Notes: generated by a model from the letters alone, not told the origin. A DNA stretch of 64,000 nt from Desulfosporosinus metallidurans (GCF_001936615.1 NZ_MLBF01000002.1:186001-250000); one strand, 5' to 3'. Positions 1-9,366 are shown, counted from the first letter of the stretch. A program made the numbers and translations.

Positions 1-546
1 CAAAGGTTCAAAATAAACTTTAGCAGTTTTCGTGAATAAATGTTCCTGATAGCCACATATTTTTTCTTGATAAAACGTCTCACAGGAATTTTCGCCCACT
101 AATGGCCACCCTTGTACCCCAGCTAAGGTAAACAAACGTCCCAATCCAATAGCACCCACGAAATCCAATTTGTCCGCATCATACAAGATCTTGGCTTCCA
201 ACGTATTCGGTTCGTGCCCTCCTTCACGAGAATGGGCCACGATCGCATCTTTGACTCTCTGGACAACGTCTTGAGAATATCCTGTTTTATGTAGAATATT
301 GACTGCAAGACCGGCGCTACTTTCTGCATGCGTTTTTTCCACCGCCCCAGAACGACCGATATCATGAAGAAGTGCTGCCAACTCAACGATCATAACGTCA
401 GCCCCTTCTTCAACTGCCAGCTTTTTGCCCCACTCTCTAACTCTCAAGGCATGTTCCAAATCATGGGCACGGTCTTTTCGCGCGTAAAATCCCTGAGCAG
501 CTAAAATGACCTGTTGTAAGTGATCTTGGGTTACTAAACCCTCCAA
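1..546 (-). CDS. HD-domain phosphohydrolase (YpgQ/YedJ-like), 3' end outside window
   Basis: A minus-strand frame is open from the window edge to a TTG start at 546-544, which sits just after a G-rich ribosome-binding stretch (GGGGGTGGG). The translated protein carries the HD signature in order: AHDLEHALRVREW, then LLHDIGRSG, then a later AHSREGG and a YDADKLD motif. This is the metal-binding H...HD...D pattern of small HD hydrolases related to YpgQ, which cleave phosphate esters or diphosphates of nucleotides. The substrate cannot be read from sequence. The C-terminus is cut by the window. An alternative upstream TTG at 603-601 would add 19 residues. Confidence 0.8.
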   Translation of the reverse strand, partial: MEGLVTQDHLQQVILAAQGFYARKDRAHDLEHALRVREWGKKLAVEEGADVMIVELAALLHDIGRSGAVEKTHAESSAGLAVNILHKTGYSQDVVQRVKDAIVAHSREGGHEPNTLEAKILYDADKLDFVGAIGLGRLFTLAGVQGWPLVGENSCETFYQEKICGYQEHLFTKTAKVYFEPL

Positions 547-737
547 ATTCCCACCCCCATCCGGTGAATGTGAATCACAACGCCTTAAGTAAACTAGTTC
601 CAAGACTTTAATTTAATCTTACTACCCTAATTCTTGCTTTGTCAAGTTTACTATTTTGGGCTACAGGACCTTAATACTATTAAGTTTCATACCACAAAAA
701 GGTTTTACGTTTTATAGTCTAAAGTACACGAACGATC

Positions 738-766
738 TTATGAATTATAAGGTTAGATGCTATAAT
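738..766 (+). promoter_or_regulatory. Sigma-A-like promoter for the TPR gene
   Basis: TTATGA and TATAAT are separated by 17 bases about 57 bases upstream of the TPR gene start. This is a good match to the housekeeping consensus; the transcription start itself is inferred. Confidence 0.55.
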
Positions 767-822
767 GAACACAGAATTATTCAAACAAATTAGCCCAGTA
801 CTTATTTGGTAAAGGAGAGCTT

Positions 823-1545
823 ATGTTCAAACGCAATTTATTGGCCTTTGGTTTATTTGCCGGCGTCAGCCTTGTTCTTGTCACTGTAACCGTTTCACAG
901 ACTCCAATTAACAATCAGCTTCCCTCCCCTTCTATATCTGGTACTCCTGCTCCTTCCATATCCTCAGCAGAGCCAAGCACGATTCCCCAATCCTCACCGC
1001 AGACGACCCCGTCCTCCCCATCCTCACCTCAAAATTCAGTCCATGTTTCTGAGTCTCAAGCACTAGCTCACTATGAGCAAGGGCTCGAACTTTATTATAA
1101 ACGTCAATTTTCCCACGCCCTTGTGCTTTTTAATCAAGCGTTGGTGATTGACCCTCTATGTTATGAAGCACTCAATGCCAAGGGAGCGACCTTAGCCTTT
1201 CAAGGAGAGCATGATCAAGGACTTGCTCTCATTCAGCAAGCCCTCGATCTTAATCCGTCGTTTGTATATGGCAATTTCAACCTAGGACTAGCGAATGAAC
1301 TGGCCGGACGTTGGGATCCAGCGATTGCAGCTTACCAAAAGGCTTTACAACTCGATCATCGGGATACATGGAGCTATTACGGCATTGCGAGCATATACGG
1401 ACGTCTCGGGAATATTGACAAAGTCGTGGAATATCTGCAACCAGCGATCGCCCTCGATCCCGATGTCAAAGAAGTGGCCCGGGACGAACAAGACTTCGCC
1501 CCCGTTCGTAAAGATTCACGTTTCCAAGCCCTAGTAAAGCCCTAG
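823..1545 (+). CDS. Exported TPR-repeat protein
   Basis: 240 residues. An N-terminal hydrophobic segment (about residues 5-26) looks like a signal peptide or membrane anchor. A Ser/Pro/Thr-rich linker follows (about 30-72), then four tetratricopeptide repeats (about 80-217) with typical ALxHYEQGLELY and NPSFVYGNFNLGLA patterns. TPR domains are protein-docking scaffolds, so the role is probably in an extracytoplasmic complex; no partner is indicated. A clear ribosome-binding site (AAAGGAGAG) precedes the ATG. It is a single-gene unit facing the oppositely oriented pepF gene, with only 10 bases between the stop codons. Confidence 0.85.
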   Translation: MFKRNLLAFGLFAGVSLVLVTVTVSQTPINNQLPSPSISGTPAPSISSAEPSTIPQSSPQTTPSSPSSPQNSVHVSESQALAHYEQGLELYYKRQFSHALVLFNQALVIDPLCYEALNAKGATLAFQGEHDQGLALIQQALDLNPSFVYGNFNLGLANELAGRWDPAIAAYQKALQLDHRDTWSYYGIASIYGRLGNIDKVVEYLQPAIALDPDVKEVARDEQDFAPVRKDSRFQALVKP

Positions 1546-1555
1546 TCGAAACCCA

Positions 1556-3358
1556 TTAGGCTAAGAGGGTCTCCAAACGTTCGACAAGTCCCGCAAAGAC
1601 TTGAAGCGCATTCCGTACTGGGATAGGAGTTTCCATGTTCACACCTGCCTTGCGCAATAATTCGATTGGATAATCTGAACTCCCACTGCTCAAAAATTCA
1701 ATATACCGCGCAACAGCCGGTTCACCTTCATCCAAAATAGCTCTTGCAAAGGCAATGGCCGCCGAGAAACCAGTGGCATATTTGTAAACGTAAAATGCAT
1801 TGTAAAAATGAGGGATACGTGCCCATTCAAGCGCTATCTCAGGATCAAGGATAACATCCGTTCCATAATAGACTGCATTTAAGTCACGATAGATTTCGGA
1901 AAGGTTATCGGCCGTTAATGCCCCGCCTTCTTCCACTACGGAGTGAATCTTCTTCTCAAATTCTGCAAACATCGTTTGCCTGAAAATAGTGCCGCGAAAC
2001 TGCTCCAGATAATGATTAATTAAATATGCAAGAATCTTAGGATCCTTTGTTTTGTCTAAAAGATCCTCCATTACCAAAGCTTCATTTAATGTTGAAGCAA
2101 CTTCAGCTACAAAAATTTTGTATCCGGCATAAAGATGGGGTTGCGCACGATTGGAAAAAAAGGTGTGCAATGAGTGCCCCATCTCGTGAGCAAGGGTAAA
2201 CATGGAATCCAAAGTGTCTTGATGATTAAGTAAGACGTACGGATGCGAACGATAAGTTCCCCACGAATATGCTCCACTCGTCTTTCCTTCATTTTCATAA
2301 ACATCAATCCATTTCTTATGGAACCCTTCCTCTAGAATTTGGGTGTAGTCCCTACCTAGCGGGCGCAAGCCCTCAAGAACCATATTTTTTGCGTCTTCAT
2401 AGGTAATGGTCATGGTCGTTTCCGGAATAATTGGGACATAGATATCATACATATGTAATTCATTGAGTCGTAAAGCCTTTTTGCGCAGTTGGACATATCG
2501 ATGCATCTGAGGCAAAAATTCGTGAACCGTATCCACCAGGGAATCGTAGACCTTTAACGGAACACGGTCATCATCCAAGGAAGCCTCAATCGCCGAAGGA
2601 TAGTTTCTTGCCTTGGCATAAAAAACATCAGATTTTATACTAGCATTCAAAGTGGCTGCCCACGTATTCCTTTGCTTCTCATAGGTACGATAAAGCGTCT
2701 CGAATGCTGCTTGGCGCACACCCTGCTTAGGGCTTTCCATAAACTGAATATAATTACCCTTCGTTAATTCTACCGTTTGGCCCAATTCATTCTCGATACT
2801 CGGAAATCTAAGGTCGGCATTATTGGCCATAGAAAAGATTGCTCCGGGAGCCTCTGCCAATTCGCCAACTTGGGCTAACAATTTTTCCTCGGTTGAACTG
2901 AGAATATGCTCTTTCTTGCGCATAATATCTTCTAGCGCATGGTTGTAATGTTCTAATTTAGGAGCTGTCGCGCGGAATTCCTCCAAACGTCCTTCCGACA
3001 TAGCTAACAATTCTGGGACAACAAAGGACGCTGCACTGCTGACCTTCACTGCAAGTGCTCCCGCACGTTCTGTCAAAGCTTGATAGTTTGCCATGCGATT
3101 ATCTTCATCTCGTCTCATTCGGGCATAAGAATAAATTTCTTCGATGCGCAAACTTAAATCATCCATCCATTCGAAACACGCTATGAGAGTATCCGAATTA
3201 TCTGCTAAATGTCCCTCAAATTTCCCACCTTCTCCTAAGAGCTTTTCGACGTGGGCAAACTCTTTCTCCCATTGATCATTACTGGAGAAAATATCTTCCA
3301 AACGCCACTTGGTGGCCTCCGGAATTTCCGCTCTTGACTTCAGGCGTTGTTGTTCCAC
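1556..3358 (-). CDS. pepF: Oligoendopeptidase F (M3 family)
   Basis: 600 residues, the usual length of PepF. The M3 zinc-binding motif LAHEMGHSLHTFF is at about residues 388-400, with the downstream glutamate helix (FVAEVASTLNEALVMEDLL) that supplies the third zinc ligand. It is a cytoplasmic metallopeptidase that cuts short peptides after export or import. The start is a GTG after AGGAGAG. It lies 75 bases downstream of the GntR gene on the same strand, so it may be read through from the nucleoside operon, but nothing ties its role to it. Confidence 0.95.
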   Translation of the reverse strand: MEQQRLKSRAEIPEATKWRLEDIFSSNDQWEKEFAHVEKLLGEGGKFEGHLADNSDTLIACFEWMDDLSLRIEEIYSYARMRRDEDNRMANYQALTERAGALAVKVSSAASFVVPELLAMSEGRLEEFRATAPKLEHYNHALEDIMRKKEHILSSTEEKLLAQVGELAEAPGAIFSMANNADLRFPSIENELGQTVELTKGNYIQFMESPKQGVRQAAFETLYRTYEKQRNTWAATLNASIKSDVFYAKARNYPSAIEASLDDDRVPLKVYDSLVDTVHEFLPQMHRYVQLRKKALRLNELHMYDIYVPIIPETTMTITYEDAKNMVLEGLRPLGRDYTQILEEGFHKKWIDVYENEGKTSGAYSWGTYRSHPYVLLNHQDTLDSMFTLAHEMGHSLHTFFSNRAQPHLYAGYKIFVAEVASTLNEALVMEDLLDKTKDPKILAYLINHYLEQFRGTIFRQTMFAEFEKKIHSVVEEGGALTADNLSEIYRDLNAVYYGTDVILDPEIALEWARIPHFYNAFYVYKYATGFSAAIAFARAILDEGEPAVARYIEFLSSGSSDYPIELLRKAGVNMETPIPVRNALQVFAGLVERLETLLA

Positions 3359-3432
3359 AATTTCACTCTCCTAAACAAAGTATCTCCCTTATTATATACA
3401 TGAAGAGCGAAAATTACCATTTCTCAGTAGGT

Positions 3433-4164
3433 TTAACGAGATCTCGCAACGTGAAACACAAAATAATCTGAGCGGAAGAACAAGCGCGAATAAAAAATAG
3501 GTTGATCAAACTTATCAAAATGAACTTCGTCTAAAAGAAGCAGGGGACTCGCTGCTGAAACTAATAATTTGTCAGCTAGTTCTTTTCCCGCCACAATCGG
3601 CCGAATATCTGTCGAAGCGTATGTTATTCGAATTCCCTTAATCTCTTCTAGATACGTGAATATTGATGACTTGAGTTTTTCAAGATCCAGCTCCCCTACG
3701 TGTGGGGAAAACATATCAATACAATAAACAACAGGAACGCCATCTGCTGTACGCACTCTTCTCAGCTGATTAACAAGCGCACCCTCGCTCACACCCAGTT
3801 TTTCCGCTACCCTAGCATCCGCAGAAGAACTCCTGATTTCGATTTCGCTTGTCCCAGGTATCATGCCAAGCTCTGCTATGGCATCTGTCACCCGAAAAAG
3901 AACTTCAAGGCCAGGTTTAACCTTCGGAGAGGATTCCCCACGTACGAAAGTACCCAGTCCTTGTTTTTTCTCGACAACGCCATTCGATTCTAGGACTCGC
4001 AACGCCTCACGTAGGGTGTTACGACTAACGCCTAGTTCCTTGGCTAACTGTTCTTCATTAGGAAGCCGACTATCGATCAGATATTTTCCCCGGCGGATTT
4101 CATCTAAAAGTTCCAGTCGGACAAGATCCGAGAGGGATTTCCCGTTCTGATGAATCCGTCCCAT
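3433..4164 (-). CDS. GntR-family regulator, HutC/UTRA type
   Basis: 243 residues. The N-terminal winged helix-turn-helix (about residues 10-75, with RLPNEEQLAKELGVSRNTLRE) is classical GntR. The C-terminal UTRA ligand-binding domain covers about residues 90-240 and ends with YSRLFFRSDYFVF, typical of HutC-subfamily proteins. GGAGGG lies 8 bases before the ATG. It is the last gene of the nucleoside importer operon (20 bases after the second permease), so it is likely its ligand-responsive repressor. I could not identify a convincing operator palindrome in front of the operon. Confidence 0.9.
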   Translation of the reverse strand: MGRIHQNGKSLSDLVRLELLDEIRRGKYLIDSRLPNEEQLAKELGVSRNTLREALRVLESNGVVEKKQGLGTFVRGESSPKVKPGLEVLFRVTDAIAELGMIPGTSEIEIRSSSADARVAEKLGVSEGALVNQLRRVRTADGVPVVYCIDMFSPHVGELDLEKLKSSIFTYLEEIKGIRITYASTDIRPIVAGKELADKLLVSAASPLLLLDEVHFDKFDQPIFYSRLFFRSDYFVFHVARSR

Positions 4165-4184
4165 GTCATTGACCCTCCATTTTA

Positions 4185-5111
4185 TTATTTATTTGGATTG
4201 TAAGGAATACCATCCGCAGCGGGTGCGGTGCTTCTTCCGACTAATCCTGTCAAAGCCAAAATCGTCAGTGCATACGGAAGCATTTGAATAATATTCGAGG
4301 ACACGCCCCCTCCTTGCAAGACCATGCTCAATGCCATGGCAAAACCAAACAGTAAAGCAGCCCCCAGCGAGCCAAACGGAGTCCATTTACCAAAGATCAT
4401 TGCCGCAAGGGCAATATATCCCCGCCCGCCACTCATATTGACTTCAAAACTATTCAACAGACCTAAAGCCAAATAAACCCCTCCCAAGCTAGAAAGCATG
4501 CCACCGATAATAACCCCTAAATAACGAAGACGTCGGACATTAAGCCCTGCTGTGTCTGCTGCCTGTGGATTTTCTCCAACCGCTCTGATCCGCAAACCCA
4601 GATTTGTATGAAAGAGAAAATAATGTGACGCAATCACCAAAATCAACATTAAATAGACAACTACATTTTGAGAACCAAGAATTGGTCCTGCAAAAGGAAT
4701 GTCACTTAATCCGGGAATGATAATGTTGGGAAGAGCTGGTGTCTCACGAGGGGTCCCACCATACCCGAAAATCGTATTCAATAAAAATGCCGTCAGTCCT
4801 GCTGCAAATATGTTCACACCCATACCCACGATCACTTGATCCGCTCCCAGATTCACAGTCACGTAGGCAAAGAGCGCCGAGACAAGCGCTCCCATAAATA
4901 GAGCACCCAGTAAGCCGAGCCAAGCACTGCTGGTATAATAGGAAAACAAAACCCCAAAGAAGGCCCCAATCAGCATGATTCCCTCCATCGCTATGTTCAC
5001 AACCCCACTACGCTCAGAAAAAGTTCCTCCAAGCGCTGGGAGAGCAATCGGAGTGGCCATAGCCAGCGTTGCTGCCCACAGATCAGGTCTCGTCAATGCA
5101 TCCCAAAGCAT
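4185..5111 (-). CDS. Nucleoside ABC transporter permease 2 (NupQ/YufQ-like)
   Basis: 308 residues, hydrophobic throughout with about 8-9 membrane segments. The N-terminal region PIALPALGGTFSERSGVVNIAMEG is the hallmark of the COG1079 branch of BMP-type sugar/nucleoside importers, including the conserved SERSGVVNI loop and the later LRIRAVGENPQAADTAGLNV coupling-helix region. It starts 4 bases after the preceding permease stop, so the pair is translationally coupled. Substrate (nucleosides) is inferred from the BMP family context, not proven. Confidence 0.92.
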   Translation of the reverse strand: MLWDALTRPDLWAATLAMATPIALPALGGTFSERSGVVNIAMEGIMLIGAFFGVLFSYYTSSAWLGLLGALFMGALVSALFAYVTVNLGADQVIVGMGVNIFAAGLTAFLLNTIFGYGGTPRETPALPNIIIPGLSDIPFAGPILGSQNVVVYLMLILVIASHYFLFHTNLGLRIRAVGENPQAADTAGLNVRRLRYLGVIIGGMLSSLGGVYLALGLLNSFEVNMSGGRGYIALAAMIFGKWTPFGSLGAALLFGFAMALSMVLQGGGVSSNIIQMLPYALTILALTGLVGRSTAPAADGIPYNPNK

Positions 5112-5115
5112 AACA

Positions 5116-6177
5116 TTAAGCCTCCTTGTCCGACGCTAGAGTTTGACGTTTGCGCCAGCGTTTTTGAACCATCTGCACAATATCTTTTGTTGCGACTAAG
5201 AAGATAATGATCCCGGAAATGACATCGGTCAAATGCGCCGGAACTCCAGAGACCAATTGCATTGATTGCCCACCAGTAGACAAAGCCGCAAAGAAGATCG
5301 AAGCAAGAATCACACCAAACGGATTATTATTAGCGAGTAAGGCAACCACAATGGCCGTAAATCCATAGCCCGATGAGAAACTATCATAAAGTCGATGCTG
5401 GACACCCAGCATTTGGACTGCACCCGCTAAACCAGCTAACATTCCACTAATAAATAGGGCTAAGACCAAATGGAACGGAACATTGATACCTGCATAGTTT
5501 GCGGCCCGTGAATTCAGGCCAACCGCCCTTAATCGATAACCCAAAGTTGTCTTATAGAGCAACCAATAAACAATAATACATGCTACCACAGCAATGGCGA
5601 GACCCCAGGACAATTGCGTCCGCTCCACAATTTTTCCCAACGTCGCGGACGGAAGAATCACTGGGGATTGTGGGGTAAAACCTTGCTGCATCATTGGCCC
5701 ATTTTCGAGCATATAGTGGCTCAAGAAGATCGCAATGTAACTCATCATCATAGTCGTGATAACTTCGTGGGCACCCACAAAAGCCTTAGCCAACCCTGGG
5801 ATAATTCCCGCCCAAAGCCCAGCCGCCAGCATAGCAACAAGAATGGACAATGAGATATGTAGAATTGGGGAAAGCCCCTTCACGGAATAGCCAATCCATA
5901 CCGCTGCCATGCTGCCAATCCAATATTGACCCTCCGCTCCAATGTTAAACAATCCCGCCTTAAAAGCAATGGCTACCCCTAAGCCCGAAAGGATCAAGGG
6001 AATAGCGTTGGCTATTGTGTTCGACAAGTTTACAGTTGAGCCAAACGCTCCAGAAAAGAGAGCCCCATAGGCTGTCAGTGGATTGTGACCAGTCCCAAGC
6101 ATGACACCTGCACCGATCATGACTGCAATGACGATCGCTACAAAAGGGGTAACCAATCCTTCTATCGTCTTTTGCAT
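5116..6177 (-). CDS. Nucleoside ABC transporter permease 1 (NupP/YufP-like)
   Basis: 353 residues with about 9-10 membrane segments. It contains FKAGLFNIGAEGQYWIG, the characteristic loop of the COG4603 permease family, and the coupling motif LRAVGLNSRAANYAGINV. It is the partner of the neighbouring COG1079-type permease; the two form the heterodimeric channel of the importer. It begins 3 bases after the ATPase stop codon. The basic C-terminal tail (VQKRWRKRQ) is cytoplasmic. Confidence 0.92.
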   Translation of the reverse strand: MQKTIEGLVTPFVAIVIAVMIGAGVMLGTGHNPLTAYGALFSGAFGSTVNLSNTIANAIPLILSGLGVAIAFKAGLFNIGAEGQYWIGSMAAVWIGYSVKGLSPILHISLSILVAMLAAGLWAGIIPGLAKAFVGAHEVITTMMMSYIAIFLSHYMLENGPMMQQGFTPQSPVILPSATLGKIVERTQLSWGLAIAVVACIIVYWLLYKTTLGYRLRAVGLNSRAANYAGINVPFHLVLALFISGMLAGLAGAVQMLGVQHRLYDSFSSGYGFTAIVVALLANNNPFGVILASIFFAALSTGGQSMQLVSGVPAHLTDVISGIIIFLVATKDIVQMVQKRWRKRQTLASDKEA

Positions 6178-6180
6178 GTT

Positions 6181-7695
6181 TTACCCCTCCTTCTCCAATT
6201 CGACACCTGTCATGAGTAAACCGAGCTGTTCACGTGTGACTTGTCCTCCCGGCAGGATCGCCATCAGTCGGCCAGCATGAATAACCCCAATCCGGTCTGA
6301 CAAAGACATAATCTCCTCTAATTCTAAAGAAACCAAGAGAACAGCCTTCCCCTCGGCACGTAACTCCAAGAGTTTGTTATGAATAAACTGAATCGCACCG
6401 ACATCTAAACCTCTTGTCGGTTGCGCCGCAATCAATAATTCAGGGTCACGAGAAACTTCGCGGGCCAAAATAACTTTTTGTTGATTTCCACCAGAAAGAT
6501 TTCGCGCTAGGGCGTGAATCTGGCGTGGCCTAACATCGAAGGCTTCCGACAATCGTGTCGCAAAATCCTCAATAGGCTTTTTCTTCATCTGACCTACGCG
6601 AGCAAACGGTGCCTTGAAGAAGTCACGCAGCACGAAGTTTTCCTTTAGCTCAAAATCCATAACAAGGCCATCTAATTGACGGTCTTGAGGAATATAGCCA
6701 ATCCCTACTTTAGTTCTGTGTCGTACCGTTGAGGACGTAATGTCATTCCCTAAAAAGCGGATCTTTCCACGTTTACAGGGCATAAGTCCCGTAATCGCTT
6801 CGATAAGTTCAAATTGTCCGTTCCCATCAATTCCTGCTAGACCAAAGATTTCTCCTCGCTGAACTTGGAAACTTACTCCTTTGACCTTCTCATTTCGACC
6901 GGACGAAACGACTAAGTCTTCGACCTCCAAAACCGCTTCACCCGGTGTCTGAGGTGGCTTCGACACATGAAGAACTACTTCGCGACCCACCATCAGATTG
7001 GCAAGCTCCTGAGGAGTTGTTGACTTAGTTTCAACGGTATTAACCGTCTTTCCCGCTCGCATAACTGTGACGCGATCGGAAATACGCTTCACCTCGTCAA
7101 GCTTATGGCTAATGAAAACAATCGGGATCCCCTGTGACCTTAGTCGTTCCATAACTTGGATTAATTCTTCCACTTCTTGTGGAGTAAGCATGGCCGTCGG
7201 TTCATCCAGAATAAGCAACTTAGCCTTGCGATAAAAAACTTTTAAGATTTCAACACGCTGTTGAAGCCCAACCGTGAGATCCCCAACTTTAGCGTTGGGA
7301 TCAATATCCATATGGTACTGCTTCGCCAGTTGGCAAACGATCTCTACATTTTCCTTACGTTGATAATGAATTCTTCCCGGTTCTCCACCTAGAACGATAT
7401 TTTCTGCAACCGTTAAAGCGGGTATGAGCATAAAGTGTTGGTGCACCATTCCTATACCCGCTTTAATAGCCTGGCGGGGACTTGTGAAGTTGAGTTCCTG
7501 GTCATAGAGCCGAATACTTCCTGAATCCGGTTTATATAATCCATAGATAACTTTCATGAGAGTGGATTTACCCGCACCATTTTCTCCTAAGATCGCATGA
7601 ATTTCTCCTTCGCGCACATTAAGATTCACGTGATCATTGGCGAGAATTCCCGGAAATGATTTCGTAATATCTCTAACTTCTAAACAGGTACGCAT
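6181..7695 (-). CDS. Nucleoside ABC importer ATPase, two fused nucleotide-binding domains
   Basis: 504 residues from the chosen ATG. NBD1 (about 5-245) has a perfect Walker A (GENGAGKST) and signature LTVGLQQRVEI. NBD2 (about 260-500) has a Walker-A-like GIDGNGQFEL lacking the canonical GKS/T and a clean signature LSGGNQQKVIL. This asymmetry is normal for ribose/BMP-type ATPases. A start four codons upstream is possible, but GGAGGG sits inside that extension and is ideally spaced for the ATG at 7695. It lies between the BMP lipoprotein gene and the permeases. Confidence 0.93.
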   Translation of the reverse strand: MRTCLEVRDITKSFPGILANDHVNLNVREGEIHAILGENGAGKSTLMKVIYGLYKPDSGSIRLYDQELNFTSPRQAIKAGIGMVHQHFMLIPALTVAENIVLGGEPGRIHYQRKENVEIVCQLAKQYHMDIDPNAKVGDLTVGLQQRVEILKVFYRKAKLLILDEPTAMLTPQEVEELIQVMERLRSQGIPIVFISHKLDEVKRISDRVTVMRAGKTVNTVETKSTTPQELANLMVGREVVLHVSKPPQTPGEAVLEVEDLVVSSGRNEKVKGVSFQVQRGEIFGLAGIDGNGQFELIEAITGLMPCKRGKIRFLGNDITSSTVRHRTKVGIGYIPQDRQLDGLVMDFELKENFVLRDFFKAPFARVGQMKKKPIEDFATRLSEAFDVRPRQIHALARNLSGGNQQKVILAREVSRDPELLIAAQPTRGLDVGAIQFIHNKLLELRAEGKAVLLVSLELEEIMSLSDRIGVIHAGRLMAILPGGQVTREQLGLLMTGVELEKEG

Positions 7696-7781
7696 AATGC
7701 CCTCCATTAGAAAGGGATTGCCCCATAAGGATTATGAAGCAATCCACTTGTCATTTCGTCCATCTAGCAAGCTATAAGCCC

Positions 7782-8828
7782 TTATTTGTAACCTTCTGGC
7801 ATTTTGTTTGACACGGTAATTTTTCCATCTTTGATCTGCTTCATAGCATCGTTAACCTTATCAACAACCTCTTTAGGCACTACCTTAGTTGGAGTTGCAA
7901 AACCAACTCCGTCATTACTCAAGTCAAAAAACACGTTTCCGCTTTTGAACTTGTCATCCATGGCACCTTTAATAACATCAAAGGTAGCGACATCCATACC
8001 TTTCAGGGCACTGGTAATGACAGTATCTGGAGCCATGTAGTTCTGATCCGCGTCGACACCAATAGCATAGACTTTCTTTTCTTTGGCTGCGTCAATTACG
8101 CCCGTACCAGTTCCACCTGCTATGTGAAAAACAATATCCGCACCAGCTGCAATTTGGGAAAGTGCCGTTTGTTTACCAAGAGCAGGATCATCAAACTTAC
8201 CCGTGTATTTTAAGTTAATATTAATATCCGGATTAACACTCTTGGCACCTTGGATAAATCCTGCGATGTAATCGTTGACTGGGGGAATCGCCATTCCACC
8301 TACAAGACCCACGGTGTTTTTACCCAGTGCATTTGGGATTGCTGGAGCTTTCTCCATTAAGCCTGCCATCACACCGACTAAGTAACCGCATTGTTCTGTC
8401 TTAAACATTGCGGAAGCTACGTTGGGACGGTCCGTAATGGATGAGTCAATAATCATAAATTTAGTATCTGGATAATCTTTAGCAACCTTCTCCACTGCAT
8501 CTTGCATTAAAAATCCGACAGCAATAACCAAATTGTATTTATCTTGGGCAAAACGACTGAGGTTTGTTTCGTAATCTGTCATTTGTTTAGACTCTACAAC
8601 ACCCTTTGTCACTCCAAGGTCTTTTACAGCCTTTTCTAACCCTTTGTTCGCGAGAAAGTTAAAGCTATGGTCATTAAGTCCACCCACGTCAGTGACTAAG
8701 CCGACTTTGAATTCCTTTTTCGCAGGTTCAGTTGCTTTAGGAGTCGCTGTTGTATTACCACACCCGACAAGAGCTATGGCCAGAATAAGTACAATTGATA
8801 AGATACCAATAAAGCGTGATTTTCTCAT
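7782..8828 (-). CDS. BMP-family substrate-binding lipoprotein of the nucleoside importer
   Basis: 348 residues. The signal peptide (about residues 4-22) ends in the lipobox LVGC, so the mature protein is a lipid-anchored receptor. The BMP/Med domain is recognised by GLVTDVGGLNDHSFN near the N-terminus and by VFHIAGGTGTGVIDAAKE and DADQN later on, residues that form the nucleoside pocket in family members. The frame extends six codons upstream, but that segment contains the ribosome-binding site GGAGGG, so the ATG at 8828 is chosen. First gene of a five-gene unit with the ATPase, permeases and GntR regulator. Confidence 0.94.
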   Translation of the reverse strand: MRKSRFIGILSIVLILAIALVGCGNTTATPKATEPAKKEFKVGLVTDVGGLNDHSFNFLANKGLEKAVKDLGVTKGVVESKQMTDYETNLSRFAQDKYNLVIAVGFLMQDAVEKVAKDYPDTKFMIIDSSITDRPNVASAMFKTEQCGYLVGVMAGLMEKAPAIPNALGKNTVGLVGGMAIPPVNDYIAGFIQGAKSVNPDININLKYTGKFDDPALGKQTALSQIAAGADIVFHIAGGTGTGVIDAAKEKKVYAIGVDADQNYMAPDTVITSALKGMDVATFDVIKGAMDDKFKSGNVFFDLSNDGVGFATPTKVVPKEVVDKVNDAMKQIKDGKITVSNKMPEGYK

Positions 8829-9065
8829 AATTTCATTTCCCTCCATTAATTTTTGGTATTATCTTCATTTCATAAAGAGTTTATTCTCACCCCCATTTCG
8901 GTTGTAGGACCTCGAACAGCTCAGTTGATTCAGTTTATCAAGTATTCAGAAAATGTACAAGATCTTTCTTTCATTCTTTTAGGTGGCAATCTACTTCTTT
9001 ATATTTGCAATATATTCCTTTTTAGAAAATTAATAACTGTAATATTCTCATTTATACACAAAGCA

Positions 9066-9096
9066 AAACAGGCAGCGTACGTTCCACTGCCTGTTT
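9066..9096 (-). promoter_or_regulatory. 12-bp hairpin, possible attenuator in the leader of the nucleoside importer operon
   Basis: Arms 9066-9077 and 9085-9096 pair over 12 positions. Pairing is complete on the minus-strand RNA (one G-U), and one mismatch appears on the plus-strand version. On the minus strand the hairpin is followed by TTTTGCTTTG, a partial terminator tail. No gene ends here on either strand: the flanking genes diverge. A premature terminator in a long leader of the BMP gene is therefore the simplest reading. Confidence 0.45.
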
Positions 9097-9120
9097 CATC
9101 CACCTAGTCCACTTACCCCC

Positions 9121-9142
9121 TGGAAGGTTCCCCAACCTTCCA
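9121..9142. other. Perfect 9-bp hairpin with C4 loop
   Basis: TGGAAGGTT and AACCTTCCA enclose a four-base loop. It lies about 25 bases from the 9066-9096 hairpin, so the two could be parts of one structured leader on the minus strand. No known riboswitch consensus was recognised. Confidence 0.4.
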
Positions 9143-9234
9143 AAATTAATTTTACTAGATTCCTTCCGTCTTTGCAAGTCTGTCGGTCGCAATTCCAAGT
9201 AATAACTTTGTAAAGTTTATGCTCAATATGACAC

Positions 9235-9263
9235 TTGCCGATAACGTCTATCTGTATTATGAT
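9235..9263 (+). promoter_or_regulatory. Possible promoter for pheA
   Basis: TTGCCG and TATGAT are spaced 17 bases apart about 125 bases before the pheA start. If it is real, the leader is only about 118 bases, which is short for a canonical T-box; an upstream promoter remains possible. Confidence 0.4.
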
Positions 9264-9304
9264 AGTAGGAATAATATCTACTAGGAAAGCATTCAATTAC
9301 TCCA

Positions 9305-9366
9305 TGAGGATGGTACCGTAAGGATCTGACTCATCCCTTAGATTGGATGAGTCAGACCTTTTTATT
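9305..9366 (+). promoter_or_regulatory. T-box-like antiterminator/terminator preceding pheA
   Basis: The core GATGGTACCG at 9309-9318 matches the conserved T-box bulge that base-pairs with the tRNA acceptor end. It is followed at once by an intrinsic terminator: arms 9325-9336 and 9345-9356 (12 bp), an 8-base loop, then CCTTTTTATT. The terminator 5' arm overlaps the segment the antiterminator would need, as in T-box leaders. Regulation of pheA by uncharged tRNA-Phe is the expected logic. I could not identify a convincing Stem I with a specifier loop, so this could be a degenerate or unusual form. Confidence 0.55.

Noticed and set aside
9096..9296. Minus-strand open frame of 66 codons in the nup/pheA intergenic region
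   Set aside because: No ribosome-binding site; it overlaps hairpins and the pheA promoter, and its composition is unlike neighbouring genes.
8829..9300. Purine or deoxyguanosine riboswitch before the nucleoside importer
   Set aside because: No TATA...GTxTCTACC-type core is visible on either strand, although a different leader structure may exist.
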